Shown piece by piece: positions 1-7,386 of a stretch of 25,758 nt of DNA; the stretch's first letter is position 1; every line of letters begins with the position of its first letter. The stretch covers positions 1 through 25,758 of the forward strand of contig CAMDHB010000007.1 in the NCBI GenBank assembly GCA_945897655.1, in the 5' to 3' direction. A program made the translations under genes and the position numbers. The notes under the pieces are model-generated. The model was not told the origin of the DNA. It ran no database searches and worked only from the letters and a program-made list of their open reading frames with translations. This stretch comes from Pseudorhodobacter antarcticus (lineage in GTDB: Bacteria > Pseudomonadota > Alphaproteobacteria > Rhodobacterales > Rhodobacteraceae).

Positions 1-140
1 CCGTCGATCTGGTCATAGGCGCGGAATTCGCCGAAATACTTGGTGATCGCCGCGGTCAGCGTCGTCTTGCCGTGGTCAACGTGGCCGATCGTGCCAATGT
101 TGACATGCGGTTTGTTGCGTTCAAACTTTGCCTTACCCAT
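1..140 (-). CDS. tuf: Elongation factor Tu, N-terminal fragment (cut by window edge)
   Basis: This is the first 46 residues of EF-Tu, the GTPase that carries aminoacyl-tRNA to the ribosome. It starts MGKAKFERNKPHVNIGTIGH and includes the P-loop GHVDHGKTTLTAAI, which is essentially diagnostic for translational GTPases, and for EF-Tu with this N-terminus. The rest of the gene lies before base 1. An AAGGGTGA ribosome binding site sits about 8 nt before the ATG. The lipoprotein gene upstream on the same strand ends 88 bases away, so tuf probably has its own promoter in that gap, but I cannot point to a convincing -35/-10 pair. Confidence 0.97.
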   Translation of the reverse strand, partial: MGKAKFERNKPHVNIGTIGHVDHGKTTLTAAITKYFGEFRAYDQID

Positions 141-228
141 CTGGGTCACCCTTGGTTGGGGGGCCCGTCCCACGGACCCCGATCTACACGCGCGGCGACT
201 TAATCCGCGCCATCAGGAAAATCAAGCG

Positions 229-792
229 TCAGTTGGCGGCATTGGGCTCAGGGTTGGGGGGCAGACCAAACCATTCGGGGTTCCTGAGCAGATAATTCTG
301 CACCGCCAGCGCCGCCTGATAGGCCATCTTGTCCATTTGCTGCTTTTTGGTCTGGGTCCAGCCTGACCCGATAAAGCTTTCGGCAGATACGCCTTCGACC
401 ATGATCAACCGCTCGCCCCCGGGGTTCAACTGGGTCTGGGTCGCATCCTCGAACACATGCACCCGCACGATCAGCGCCGACCGGGGCGACGCGACCACCG
501 GCACACCCGGCGGGGCCAGCACATAGCCTTCGACATTGATGCCAAAGTTGTAGATCCGGGTGCCCTCGTACCGGCCAAAGCGATCGTCCATCGCCTGCTT
601 GATCGCCGCTTCCCATTCATCCGCTGTCGCCTGACGCGATATCCCGGGCACCTGCGCGGTGTCAGCGATGGCTATGTTCAGCCCAAGCACGAAATCCCCC
701 AGCGGGACCGGCGGCTTTTTCAGATCCCCTGCGCCGCAGGCAGCCAAAAGGCCCACCAAAGCCAAGCTCAGCATCAACCGAAGGATCGTCAT
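229..792 (-). CDS. Small lipoprotein, function unknown
   Basis: A 187-residue protein begins MTILRLMLSLALVGLLAACG. This is a type II signal peptide with a lipobox (LAAC), Cys19 being the predicted lipidated residue, so the mature protein is anchored in the outer or inner membrane. The rest is soluble and alternates strands and helices, ending in the segment YLLRNPEWFGLPPNPEPNAAN. I do not recognise a named family, although it looks like a conserved Rhodobacteraceae hypothetical. The start was chosen because the lipobox fits it exactly. The open frame continues about 100 codons upstream without stops, but that extension has no protein-like character and would bury the signal peptide. Its 5' end forms an ATGA overlap with the stop of a short frame running 905-789. 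Confidence 0.85.
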   Translation of the reverse strand: MTILRLMLSLALVGLLAACGAGDLKKPPVPLGDFVLGLNIAIADTAQVPGISRQATADEWEAAIKQAMDDRFGRYEGTRIYNFGINVEGYVLAPPGVPVVASPRSALIVRVHVFEDATQTQLNPGGERLIMVEGVSAESFIGSGWTQTKKQQMDKMAYQAALAVQNYLLRNPEWFGLPPNPEPNAAN

Positions 793-1100
793 GCACAGCG
801 CTCCACCGGGGCGGACAGCCCCATCCGGGCCTGATACCCCGCACCCCCGGCCCGCGCAACCACACCGCGATGCACCCGTCCGATCTTGGCCCCATACCGC
901 CGACGTCACCACCCGGTCCCCTGCCGCCGGCGCGCTGGACCGATAGGATCTGCAAAGGGAATGGGCACCTGTGCGCTGTCGTCCCCTGGCGGCATCAGCG
1001 CTGCCGACCGACGGATCATTCTGCACCACTGACAAGCTTGATTTTGTGCTTTGGCTCTTTAAAAAGATCGCACTTTGTAATTTGAACAGGAATATTTCCA
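793..1100. other. Divergent intergenic region between lipoprotein and lectin genes
   Basis: No convincing gene. On the minus strand a 38-codon frame at 905-789 ends in a TGA that overlaps the lipoprotein ATG as ATGA. Its last residues (GLSAPVERCA) could be the relic of an upstream gene, but it lacks a good start. A CGGCA/TGCCG hairpin spans 990-1006. The last 70 bases are AT-rich, unlike the rest, and probably hold the promoter of the lectin gene. TTGGCT at 1051-1056 and TGTAAT at 1076-1081 are candidate boxes, but the 19-base spacing is poor. Confidence 0.4.
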
Positions 1101-2021
1101 ATGTCTCTCGACAGAATTGTCATGACCGGCGCGAAAGGCCACCTTTATGCCATCCTCACTTTTTCGGAAAACGTGACGTGGGAAACCCAGAACATCTATA
1201 CCCAGACCGAATTGGAAACGGGTGCGTCGGACTGGCACCTCGCCACCATCTCCTCCGCGTTTGAAAACAATGTTCTGGTGTCCCTGATGGGCGACAGTGG
1301 CGCAACCTCCAGCGCCTTTGGCCTGGTCCAGACCCCGGGTTCCAACGAACCTGCCGATGGCTGGGAATGGGTGACGGGCGAGGCGTTGACCTTTGTCTCC
1401 TGGGGCGGGGGTGAGCCGAACAACGCCCCCGTTGACCCCACCTCCAGCGAAGACTTCGGCGAGATGTACGACACAGGCGGCTGGAACGATCTGTCCGAAC
1501 TTGACCTGCACCGCTTTGCCTTGGCCGAACTCGATACCTCCCGTGCCATCGATCTGCTTGGCGCCACGGGCAATGACCGGCTGGTTGGCGGCATCTTTGG
1601 CGACCGTCTGGAGGGGGCGTCGGGCAAGGACACGTTGTCCGGGTTGGCTGGCAACGATACCGTGCTGGGCGGCGGCGGCAATGACCGTATCAACGGCGGT
1701 GCTGGGCAAGATGTCTTGTCCGGCGGGTCAGGGAAAGACAGCTTTGTCTTCACCATCAAGGACGCAGGCAATTCCGCCACTCCCGATACCGTGCAAGACT
1801 TTGAACAGGGCGTCGATGTGATCAAACTTGGCCGCTTTGACACCACCTTTGCCTTCATCGACAGCGCTGGCTTTTCCGCCACTGTGGCAGAGGTGCGCGC
1901 AGAAACGACCGGCGACGGAAACACCCGGATCGAAGCTGACATCGACGGCGATGGCCTTGCCGATGTCACCGTGATTCTGACCGGCACCTTTACCCTGACC
2001 GCAGCCGATTTCGTCCTGTAA
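1101..2021 (+). CDS. Secreted C-type lectin-like protein with RTX calcium-binding repeats
   Basis: A 306-residue protein in two parts. Residues ~10-145 resemble a C-type lectin domain. The carbohydrate-site motif EPN (105-107, the mannose-type signature of C-type lectins) and WND (128-130, which supplies calcium ligands) are both present, along with a WEWVTGE segment typical of the fold. Residues ~150-215 hold RTX nonapeptide repeats of the GGxGNDxLx type (GNDRLVGG, GNDTVLGG, GNDRINGG, GQDVLSGG, GKDSFVF). The C-terminus ends TAADFVL, a hydrophobic tail usual in type I secretion substrates. There is no N-terminal signal peptide, which fits export by an ABC/HlyD/TolC system. No transporter genes lie nearby. 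By inference it binds sugars at the cell surface or outside the cell. An ACAGGA sequence about 9 nt before the ATG supports the start. Confidence 0.88.
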   Translation: MSLDRIVMTGAKGHLYAILTFSENVTWETQNIYTQTELETGASDWHLATISSAFENNVLVSLMGDSGATSSAFGLVQTPGSNEPADGWEWVTGEALTFVSWGGGEPNNAPVDPTSSEDFGEMYDTGGWNDLSELDLHRFALAELDTSRAIDLLGATGNDRLVGGIFGDRLEGASGKDTLSGLAGNDTVLGGGGNDRINGGAGQDVLSGGSGKDSFVFTIKDAGNSATPDTVQDFEQGVDVIKLGRFDTTFAFIDSAGFSATVAEVRAETTGDGNTRIEADIDGDGLADVTVILTGTFTLTAADFVL

Positions 2022-2102
2022 GTCAGGACCCGCGTCTCAAACCCCGTCCGGCACGTTCCAGCGCTCCAGGCGGGGCCAGCGCCCTGAATCACCCGCAAAT
2101 CC

Positions 2103-2276
2103 TCAATCGTCAGGATTGTTCCGGCCCCCAGCCGTGCAATCAAGATCTGATCGAAGCCGCCTGCGCCGTGATCGTTTGACCGCGGTCACCGTCTTGCTGG
2201 CAATCAGCGCACGCAAGTCAAGGCTGCGCATGTCAAAACCGGTATTCCCGGCGGAGTTATAGACAAGCGGTGCCAT
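2103..2276 (-). pseudogene. Probable frameshifted remnant of a type I secreted protein gene
   Basis: A minus-strand frame starts with a good ribosome binding site (AAGGGAG) and ATG. It encodes MAPLVYNSAGNTGFDMRSLD and then LRALIASKTVTAV, which resembles the N-terminal start of several roseobacter-type secreted RTX proteins. After about 33 residues the frame turns into an arginine-rich string and stops at residue 57. Skipping one base near 2178 gives a better continuation (GAGGFDQILIARLGAG, then TILTIEDLRVI), which runs on into the antisense of the lectin gene. I read this as the broken 5' end of a lost gene. It could instead be a short functional peptide. The family resemblance is from memory and weak. 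Confidence 0.35.
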
Positions 2277-2413
2277 GCCAACTCCCTTTCAATACCCGAC
2301 AGGTGGCGCAACTTCCTGTAACCGTCAATGGTCACACAGCCGTTTTCACGCAAACCTTTCCACCGGATTAATTCTTTAAAACCAAATCCTTGAAGATGAA
2401 CGATTTCAATAAT

Positions 2414-2429
2414 TGTCCAGACCTGGACA
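2414..2429 (-). terminator. Short hairpin just after the parC stop codon
   Basis: In the parC sense, four bases after the TAG, the sequence TGTCCA-GGTC-TGGACA can fold into a 6-bp stem with a 4-nt loop, followed by AATTATTG rather than a T-run. It is one of four GTCCA-N4-TGGAC-like hairpins found just after stop codons in this window. A role in termination or 3'-end protection is inferred. Confidence 0.5.
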
Positions 2430-2433
2430 CCCG

Positions 2434-4734
2434 CTAAAACCGGTTATCCCTCGGGAATCCTCTGGGTGCCATCCGCCCCGCCGTGCCCCGTGCCGCCAGC
2501 CATTCGCTGACAACGGTTTCCGTCCGGGTCCGCCCCGCCGGGTCTTTCCACGACAGACCCTTGGCCAGATCAAAGGTCGTCGCATCGCTCAGCCCGCCAT
2601 CCTTATAGCGCTGCAGCCTGACACCCTTGCCCTTGCCCATCTCGGGCAATTCCGCCAGCGGGAAGATCAGCACCTTGCGGTTATCCCCCGCCACGGCAAC
2701 ATGATCGCCCTGAACCCGCTTGCACAGCGCCATCCTGACCCCGTCACCCAAGGTCATCACCTGCTTGCCCGCCTTGGTCTGCGCCAGCACCTCATCCGAC
2801 TGCACCACAAACCCATCCCCGGCGGTCGAGGCGACAAGCAGCCGCTCGCCTGGGCGGAAGATCATCAGATCGACAATCCCCGCATCATTCGGCAGGTCCA
2901 CCATCAACCGCACCGGCTCGCCCATCCCCCGGCCCCCCGGCAGGTTCACCCCCACCAAGGTAAAGAACCGCCCATTGGCCCCCACCAGCAAGATCTTGTC
3001 GGTCGTCTCGGCATGGAAGGCGAACAGCGGCCCATCCCCATCCTTGAACTTCTGCTCGGCGCTCAGATCGACATGCCCCTTCATCGCCCGGATCCAGCCC
3101 ATCTGGCTGCAAATCACGGTGATCGGCTCCCGCTCGATCATCGCCTCAAAGCTGACTTCCTCCGCCTCACCCGCTTCCGCGAATGTGGTGCGCCGCCGCC
3201 CCAGAACGGTGTCCTTGCCGAACAGCTTGCGCACCGCTTCCAGTTCCACCCCGATCCGCTTCCACTGCAACCGGTCGCTGTCCAACAGGTCCGCCAACCC
3301 GGCACGCTCCTTCATCAGGGCGTCACGCTCGGCAACCAACTCCAACTCTTCCAACCGCCGCAGGCTGCGCAGCCGCATGTTCAAGATCGCTTCGGCCTGC
3401 AGATCCGACAACTGCCCTTCACCCGGTGGCGGCGGGACATAGTCCTTCTCAGACATGGCGCGCTTATGGGTGCGCGCCCAATCCTCGGCCATCAAGGACC
3501 GCTTCGGGTCATCGTCATAGCGGATTATGTCGATCACTCGGTCCAGGTTCAGAAAGGTGATCAGGAAGCCTTCCAGAATCTCCAGCCGGTGGTCGATCTT
3601 TTCGATCCGGTGTTCCGACCGCCGCCGCAACACCTCGCGCCGGTGATCAAGGAAGGCCTGCAACACCTCTTTCAGGCTGCAAACCTTGGGCACCCGCCCG
3701 TCAATCAGCACGTTCATGTTCAGACTGAAGCGGCTTTCAAGTTCCGATGTCCGAAACAGCGCCGACATCAGCATCTCGGGCTCGACCGTCCGCGACCGGG
3801 GTTCCAGCACGATGCGGATATCATCCGCACTTTCGTCCCGCACATCGGCAAGCAAGGGCACTTTCTTCAGCTGGATCACCTCTGCCAGCTTTTCGATCAG
3901 CTTGGACTTGGCCACCTGATACGGAATTTCCGTGACCACAATCTGCCAGGCCCCGCGCCCCAGATCCTCGACCGCCCATTTCGCCCGCGTCCGAAACGCG
4001 CCGCGCCCCGTGCGGTACGCCTGCAAGATCGCCTCACGCGGCTCCACGATAACCCCACCAGTCGGGAAATCGGGCCCGGGGATGATCGCCACCAAGGCGT
4101 CATCGGGCAGAGCCGGGTCCTTCAGCAGCGCATGGCACCCTTGGATCAGCTCATCCAGATTATGCGGCGGAATGTTCGTGGCCATCCCCACCGCAATCCC
4201 GCTGGACCCATTGGCCAACAGGTTCGGAAACGCCGCAGGCAACACCACAGGCTCGCGCAACCGCCCGTCATAATTGTCGCGGAAATCAACCGCGTCCTCG
4301 TCCAGCCCCTGCAACAGCGCCTCAGCGACCGAGGACATCCGCGCTTCGGTATAACGCGGGGCTGCCGGGTTATCGCCATCGATATTGCCAAAGTTGCCTT
4401 GCCCGTCGACCAGCGGGTAACGCACGTTGAAATCCTGCGCCAACCGTGCCATCGCGTCATAGATGCTGGCGTCGCCATGCGGGTGGAAATCCCCCATCGT
4501 ATCGCCGGCAATCTTGGCCGATTTGAGGAACCCCCCGGTCGAGGATAGCCTAAGCCTGCTCATCGCATACAGGATCCGGCGGTGGACCGGCTTCAACCCA
4601 TCCCGCGCATCGGGCAGGGCGCGGTGCATGATCGTTGACAGCGCATAGGTCAGATACCGCTCTCCAATGGCCCGGGCCAAGGGTTCGGAAACGGACACAG
4701 GCTCGATCGGTGGATCATCGGGTTCGTCTGACAT
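2434..4734 (-). CDS. parC: DNA topoisomerase IV subunit A
   Basis: A 766-residue type IIA topoisomerase A subunit that, with ParE, unlinks replicated chromosomes. The start MSDEPDDPPIEPVSVSEPLA leads into ERYLTYALSTIMHRALPDA and RDGLKPVHRRILYAM. HPHGD (84-88) and APRYTEARM (125-133) follow, with Tyr128 the catalytic tyrosine that bonds to DNA. The C-terminal third forms the divergent beta-propeller expected of ParC, and the total length fits ParC better than GyrA. In the quinolone region the sequence is HPHGD-A-S-I-Y-D: the residue matching E. coli Ser80 is Ala89 and the one matching Glu84 is Asp93. The open frame extends 240 codons further upstream, but only across the antisense of the SH3 gene. 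The ribosome binding site is weak. Divergent from the SH3 gene. Confidence 0.96.
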   Translation of the reverse strand: MSDEPDDPPIEPVSVSEPLARAIGERYLTYALSTIMHRALPDARDGLKPVHRRILYAMSRLRLSSTGGFLKSAKIAGDTMGDFHPHGDASIYDAMARLAQDFNVRYPLVDGQGNFGNIDGDNPAAPRYTEARMSSVAEALLQGLDEDAVDFRDNYDGRLREPVVLPAAFPNLLANGSSGIAVGMATNIPPHNLDELIQGCHALLKDPALPDDALVAIIPGPDFPTGGVIVEPREAILQAYRTGRGAFRTRAKWAVEDLGRGAWQIVVTEIPYQVAKSKLIEKLAEVIQLKKVPLLADVRDESADDIRIVLEPRSRTVEPEMLMSALFRTSELESRFSLNMNVLIDGRVPKVCSLKEVLQAFLDHRREVLRRRSEHRIEKIDHRLEILEGFLITFLNLDRVIDIIRYDDDPKRSLMAEDWARTHKRAMSEKDYVPPPPGEGQLSDLQAEAILNMRLRSLRRLEELELVAERDALMKERAGLADLLDSDRLQWKRIGVELEAVRKLFGKDTVLGRRRTTFAEAGEAEEVSFEAMIEREPITVICSQMGWIRAMKGHVDLSAEQKFKDGDGPLFAFHAETTDKILLVGANGRFFTLVGVNLPGGRGMGEPVRLMVDLPNDAGIVDLMIFRPGERLLVASTAGDGFVVQSDEVLAQTKAGKQVMTLGDGVRMALCKRVQGDHVAVAGDNRKVLIFPLAELPEMGKGKGVRLQRYKDGGLSDATTFDLAKGLSWKDPAGRTRTETVVSEWLAARGTAGRMAPRGFPRDNRF

Positions 4735-4887
4735 GGATGCGATGTAAATCGCCCCAAGCGCGCGGTCCAGCAGGAAAAACCGGGGGCCGACGGGACCGCC
4801 CACCCCTTGGGAAAATCCGGGCCGATTTGCACGTGACTCTGCTGCGGATGTGGTAAACGGATCGACAAAGATTGTTGTGGGTTTAGA

Positions 4888-5406
4888 ATGATTCGATTGG
4901 TTCTTTTGCTTTGTGTCGGTTTGTATTTTTCCTTGATGATTCTGGGTCAGGATCACGGTCAGAAACGCTACGGCCTGATGCCCTCGGTCGCGCAGCCCGC
5001 CGCCCCCGAACCCGTGCTGGCGGTATCCGAACCTTCGGTGTTCATCCCCACCCAGCCCGTGATGGAACCCGCCGTCCCGCAAACCCCCGACACCCAAGAG
5101 ACTGTGCTGGCAGCCCCCGTGCTTGCCACACCTGACGTTGTCGCCGTCATTGCGCCAGAGCCAACGCCAGAAACCCAACCCGAACTTGAAATTCCCGACG
5201 GCAAGCTGTTCTTCGTGTCTGCTTCGGGTGCCAACGTGCGTGAAGGTCCAGGTACCGATTTCGGCGTATTGGGCAGTCTGCCGCAGGGCGAACAGGTTCT
5301 GGTGGTGATTGAGGATATGCCAGTCGATGGCTGGTCCCGCGTCAGGCTGGAAGGCGACGGCGTGGAAGGCTATATCGCCACGCGACTGCTGTCCGAACTT
5401 CCCTGA
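4888..5406 (+). CDS. Membrane-anchored bacterial SH3-domain protein
   Basis: A 172-residue protein with an uncleaved N-terminal membrane segment (residues 2-20, MIRLVLLLCVGLYFSLMILG). A long Pro/Ala/Glu-rich linker (about 33-103) follows, then a C-terminal SH3b domain at about 107-170 with the typical pattern GANVREGPGTDFGVLGSLPQ, then WSRVR and GYIATRLL. Such domains generally bind peptidoglycan or cell-wall peptides, so a periplasmic envelope role is likely, though its ligand cannot be told. It is transcribed away from parC and is followed after 10 bases by the dehydrogenase gene, so the two are probably cotranscribed. The ribosome binding site (GTGGG) is weak. Confidence 0.85.
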   Translation: MIRLVLLLCVGLYFSLMILGQDHGQKRYGLMPSVAQPAAPEPVLAVSEPSVFIPTQPVMEPAVPQTPDTQETVLAAPVLATPDVVAVIAPEPTPETQPELEIPDGKLFFVSASGANVREGPGTDFGVLGSLPQGEQVLVVIEDMPVDGWSRVRLEGDGVEGYIATRLLSELP

Positions 5407-5416
5407 AAGGCCAACC

Positions 5417-6238
5417 ATGCGCTCGATCTTGATCACCGGATGCTCCTCCGGCATTGGCTATGACGCGGCGCATGGGATGAAGGCCAAGGGTTGGCGCGTC
5501 TTTGCAACCTGCCGCCAGCAAAAGGATTGCGACCGTCTGATCGCCGAAGGGCTGGAAAGCTTCGTTCTGGACTATGCGGATGAGGCCAGCCTTGCCGCCG
5601 CCGTGGCCGAGGTGCAGGCCCGCACCGGCGGCACCTTGGACGCCCTGTTCAACAACGGCGCCTTTGCCTGCCCCGGCGCCGTCGAAGATCTGCCCCGCGA
5701 CGCCCTGCGCGCGATATTCGAGGTGAATCTGTTCGGCTACCACGACCTGACCCGCCGGGTCATTCCCATGATGCGGGCGCAAGGGCAGGGCAGGATCGTC
5801 AACTGCTCCTCCGTTCTGGGCCTGGTCGCCGCCAAATGGCGCGGCGCCTATGTCGCCACCAAGTTCGCGATGGAAGGGCTGACCGATGTCCTGCGGATCG
5901 AGATGCGCGGAACGGGGGTGGAGGTGATCCTGATCGAACCGGGCCCCATCACCTCCAACATCCGCCAGAACGCCGCCCAGCATTTCGAACGCTGGATTGA
6001 TTGGCAAAACTCGGCCCGCCGCGACCAATACGGTGCCCTGCGGCACCGCTTGTATGAGGCGAAAGGCCCCGACCGGTTCGAACTTCCCGCATCGGCCGTC
6101 ACCGCCGCCCTGGTCCGCGCGCTGGAGGCCCCCCGCCCGCGCCCCCGCTACTATGTCACCACACCTACGCATCTGATGGGCCTCGCCCGCCGCGTGCTGT
6201 CCTCCCGCGCCCTTGATTGGCTGATTGCCAAGGGCTGA
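5417..6238 (+). CDS. Short-chain dehydrogenase/reductase (SDR)
   Basis: A 273-residue classical SDR oxidoreductase. The nucleotide-binding motif TGCSSGIG lies at residues 7-14. NNG at 79-81 stands where NNAG is usual. The catalytic serine is in NCSSVLG (131-132), and YVATK gives Tyr145 and Lys149. No acidic residue follows the second strand and arginine is present (ATCRQQ), which suggests NADP(H). The substrate is unknown. The EPGPITSNI segment and C-terminal VTTPTHLMG resemble SDRs acting on retinol- or steroid-like or fatty substrates, but that is only a family-level hint. AAAGG 7 nt upstream supports this ATG. Confidence 0.9.
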   Translation: MRSILITGCSSGIGYDAAHGMKAKGWRVFATCRQQKDCDRLIAEGLESFVLDYADEASLAAAVAEVQARTGGTLDALFNNGAFACPGAVEDLPRDALRAIFEVNLFGYHDLTRRVIPMMRAQGQGRIVNCSSVLGLVAAKWRGAYVATKFAMEGLTDVLRIEMRGTGVEVILIEPGPITSNIRQNAAQHFERWIDWQNSARRDQYGALRHRLYEAKGPDRFELPASAVTAALVRALEAPRPRPRYYVTTPTHLMGLARRVLSSRALDWLIAKG

Positions 6239-6302
6239 CGATTTCCGGTTCGCTTTTTGCGGCAGCACCACTATGTCATGGGCAGGATAAGGAACCGAGC
6301 CC

Positions 6303-6509
6303 ATGCTGTCAGACCCACTTTTCATCCTCGCCACAGTCGTATGCCTGATCGTGCTGATCATCCTGATGGTCGGCATCGGCGTCTTCACCAAGGGCGGCGA
6401 GACGAGCCGCAAATATTCCAACAAACTGATGCGCTGGCGGATCATCGCGCAGGCCCTGGCCGTTCTGGCCATCGTCCTGTTTGCCTGGGCCAAGTCGCGG
6501 GGGAACTGA
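6303..6509 (+). CDS. HIG1-type small protein with two membrane helices
   Basis: A 68-residue protein with two hydrophobic helices (about 6-28 and 46-62). The basic loop between them, KGGETSRKYSNKLMRWRIIAQ, carries the N-K-L-M-R-x-R signature of the HIG1/hypoxia-induced family. In mitochondria relatives associate with cytochrome oxidase and respiratory supercomplexes. In alphaproteobacteria a similar role at the inner membrane is plausible but inferred. AAGGA lies 10 nt before the ATG. Its stop is 2 bases before the next ATG, so it is translationally tied to the adenosyltransferase gene, an arrangement I recall from other Rhodobacteraceae. Confidence 0.8.
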   Translation: MLSDPLFILATVVCLIVLIILMVGIGVFTKGGETSRKYSNKLMRWRIIAQALAVLAIVLFAWAKSRGN

Positions 6510-6511
6510 AC

Positions 6512-7081
6512 ATGGTTGTGCTGTCGAAAATCTATACCAAGACCGGCGATGCCGGTGAAACCGCGCTTGGAAATGGCGATCGGGTGCCGAAATATTCACT
6601 TCGCGTCGCGTCCTATGGCACGGTGGATGAGGTGAACGCGACCGTCGGCATGGCCCGCTTGAATGGCGGCGACATGAACGAGGCGCTGGCCCGCATTTCC
6701 AACGACCTGTTCGATCTGGGCGCGGACCTCTGCACCCCCGACATGGAAAACGACGCCATCGCCCCCTATCCCCGCCTGCGGATCATCACCCCCCAGATTG
6801 ACCGGTTGGAGCGTGAGATTGACGCGATGAATGACCGGCTGACCCCCCTGCGCAGCTTCATCCTGCCCGGCGGGTCCGCCCTTGCTGCCCATTTGCACCT
6901 GTGCCGCACCGTCTGTCGGCGGGCCGAACGTCTTGTCGTGGAACTGGCCGCCCATGAACCGGTGAACCCCGAGGCGATCCGCTATCTGAACCGCCTGTCC
7001 GACTGGTTTTTCGTGGCCGGGCGGATCGCGAATGAGGATGGGGCGCGGGATGTTCTGTGGGTTCCGGGTTTGACGCGGTAG
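6512..7081 (+). CDS. Cob(I)alamin adenosyltransferase, PduO/MMAB type
   Basis: A 189-residue enzyme that transfers adenosyl from ATP to cob(I)alamin or cobyrinic acid diamide to make coenzyme B12. The N-terminal ATP motif TKTGDAGETAL (residues 9-19) and the sequences YGTVDEVNATVG, LPGGS, CRTVCRRAERLV and YLNRLSDWFFVAGR are all characteristic of the PduO-type family (not the CobA/BtuR fold). Length is normal. It is the last gene of the SH3-SDR-HIG1 run. Three bases after its stop lies a hairpin, and 96 bases after it the first copy of the structured repeat, on the same strand. Confidence 0.93.
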   Translation: MVVLSKIYTKTGDAGETALGNGDRVPKYSLRVASYGTVDEVNATVGMARLNGGDMNEALARISNDLFDLGADLCTPDMENDAIAPYPRLRIITPQIDRLEREIDAMNDRLTPLRSFILPGGSALAAHLHLCRTVCRRAERLVVELAAHEPVNPEAIRYLNRLSDWFFVAGRIANEDGARDVLWVPGLTR

Positions 7082-7084
7082 GGC

Positions 7085-7098
7085 GTCCAGATCTGGGC
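7085..7098 (+). terminator. Weak hairpin just after the adenosyltransferase stop codon
   Basis: GTCCA-GATC-TGGGC forms a 5-bp stem with one G.U pair and is followed by ATTTTG. It matches the GTCCA-N4-TGGAC hairpins found after the parC, moaB and plsY stop codons. It is the weakest member of that set. Confidence 0.35.
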
Positions 7099-7177
7099 AT
7101 TTTGCGGAATCGTTTGGAATCAATGGGTTGAATTCCAGGAATTAACCATCTGGAAACCTTTCCATCAGTTCAAACCT

Positions 7178-7381
7178 GCGCCGGGACCGGATAAGCGATC
7201 CCCCAGTGGGGGATCGCCCGTGTCCCATGCCGAGAGGCGCAAGCCGACGGCATTGCAGCGGTTCAGCCAAAAACCCCGGGAAAAGCGGTTCGTGATGGGC
7301 ATGACCGCGGGTGGGGCCGGAACGGGCCCGCCCAGGGGGCGGTCGGGCCCGTCACGAATTGCTTTGGGCAATTCGTGGAAG
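7178..7381 (+). repeat. Structured intergenic repeat, copy A (of three)
   Basis: A 204-base element that recurs at two other places in the window. Elements in order: GGGACCGG (7183-7190) pairing with CCGTGTCCC (7218-7226, one bulged base) around the hairpin GCGATCCCCC-AGT-GGGGGATCGC; ATGCCG/CGGCAT (7227-7253) enclosing GGC-GCAA-GCC, a GNRA-type loop; a variable middle; a long GC stem ACGGGCCCG/CGGGCCCGT (7322-7352); and the palindrome CACGAATTGC-TTTGG-GCAATTCGTG (7353-7377), identical in all copies. It lies between converging genes, 96 bases after the adenosyltransferase stop in sense orientation and 5 bases from the stop of the GyrI-like gene on the other strand. Together with bases 7099-7177, which hold only a small hairpin (GGTTGAATTC/GAATTAACC), it fills a 305-base gap between genes. 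Confidence 0.85.
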
Positions 7382-7386
7382 GCTTA

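Larger units (their letters stand above)
2022..2433. other. Intergenic region between lectin gene and parC
   Basis: Besides the gene remnant and the hairpin after parC, bases 2277-2413 carry no open frame that looks real. They are more AT-rich than the surroundings and include AAACCTTTCCA at about 2352, an 11-mer that recurs at about 7154 and 17449, also between genes. No clear terminator follows the lectin stop codon. Confidence 0.4.

Noticed and set aside
1590..1740. Tandem GGNGGNAACGAT-like repeats in DNA
   Set aside because: They are explained by the RTX protein repeats of the lectin gene, not by a separate DNA repeat.
1196..2143. Minus-strand open frame of 315 codons across the lectin gene
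   Set aside because: Ser/Pro/Arg-rich shadow of the lectin/RTX coding sequence. Only its first part, beyond the lectin stop, was kept as a possible gene remnant.
2413..4548. Long plus-strand open frame (711 codons) opposite parC
   Set aside because: Pro/His/Gln/Arg-rich translation typical of the antisense of a high-GC gene; parC on the other strand is certain.
4735..5454. Upstream extension of the parC frame by 240 codons
   Set aside because: It runs antisense through the SH3 gene and has no topoisomerase similarity; ParC starts are near the ERYLTYALSTI motif, as at 4734.
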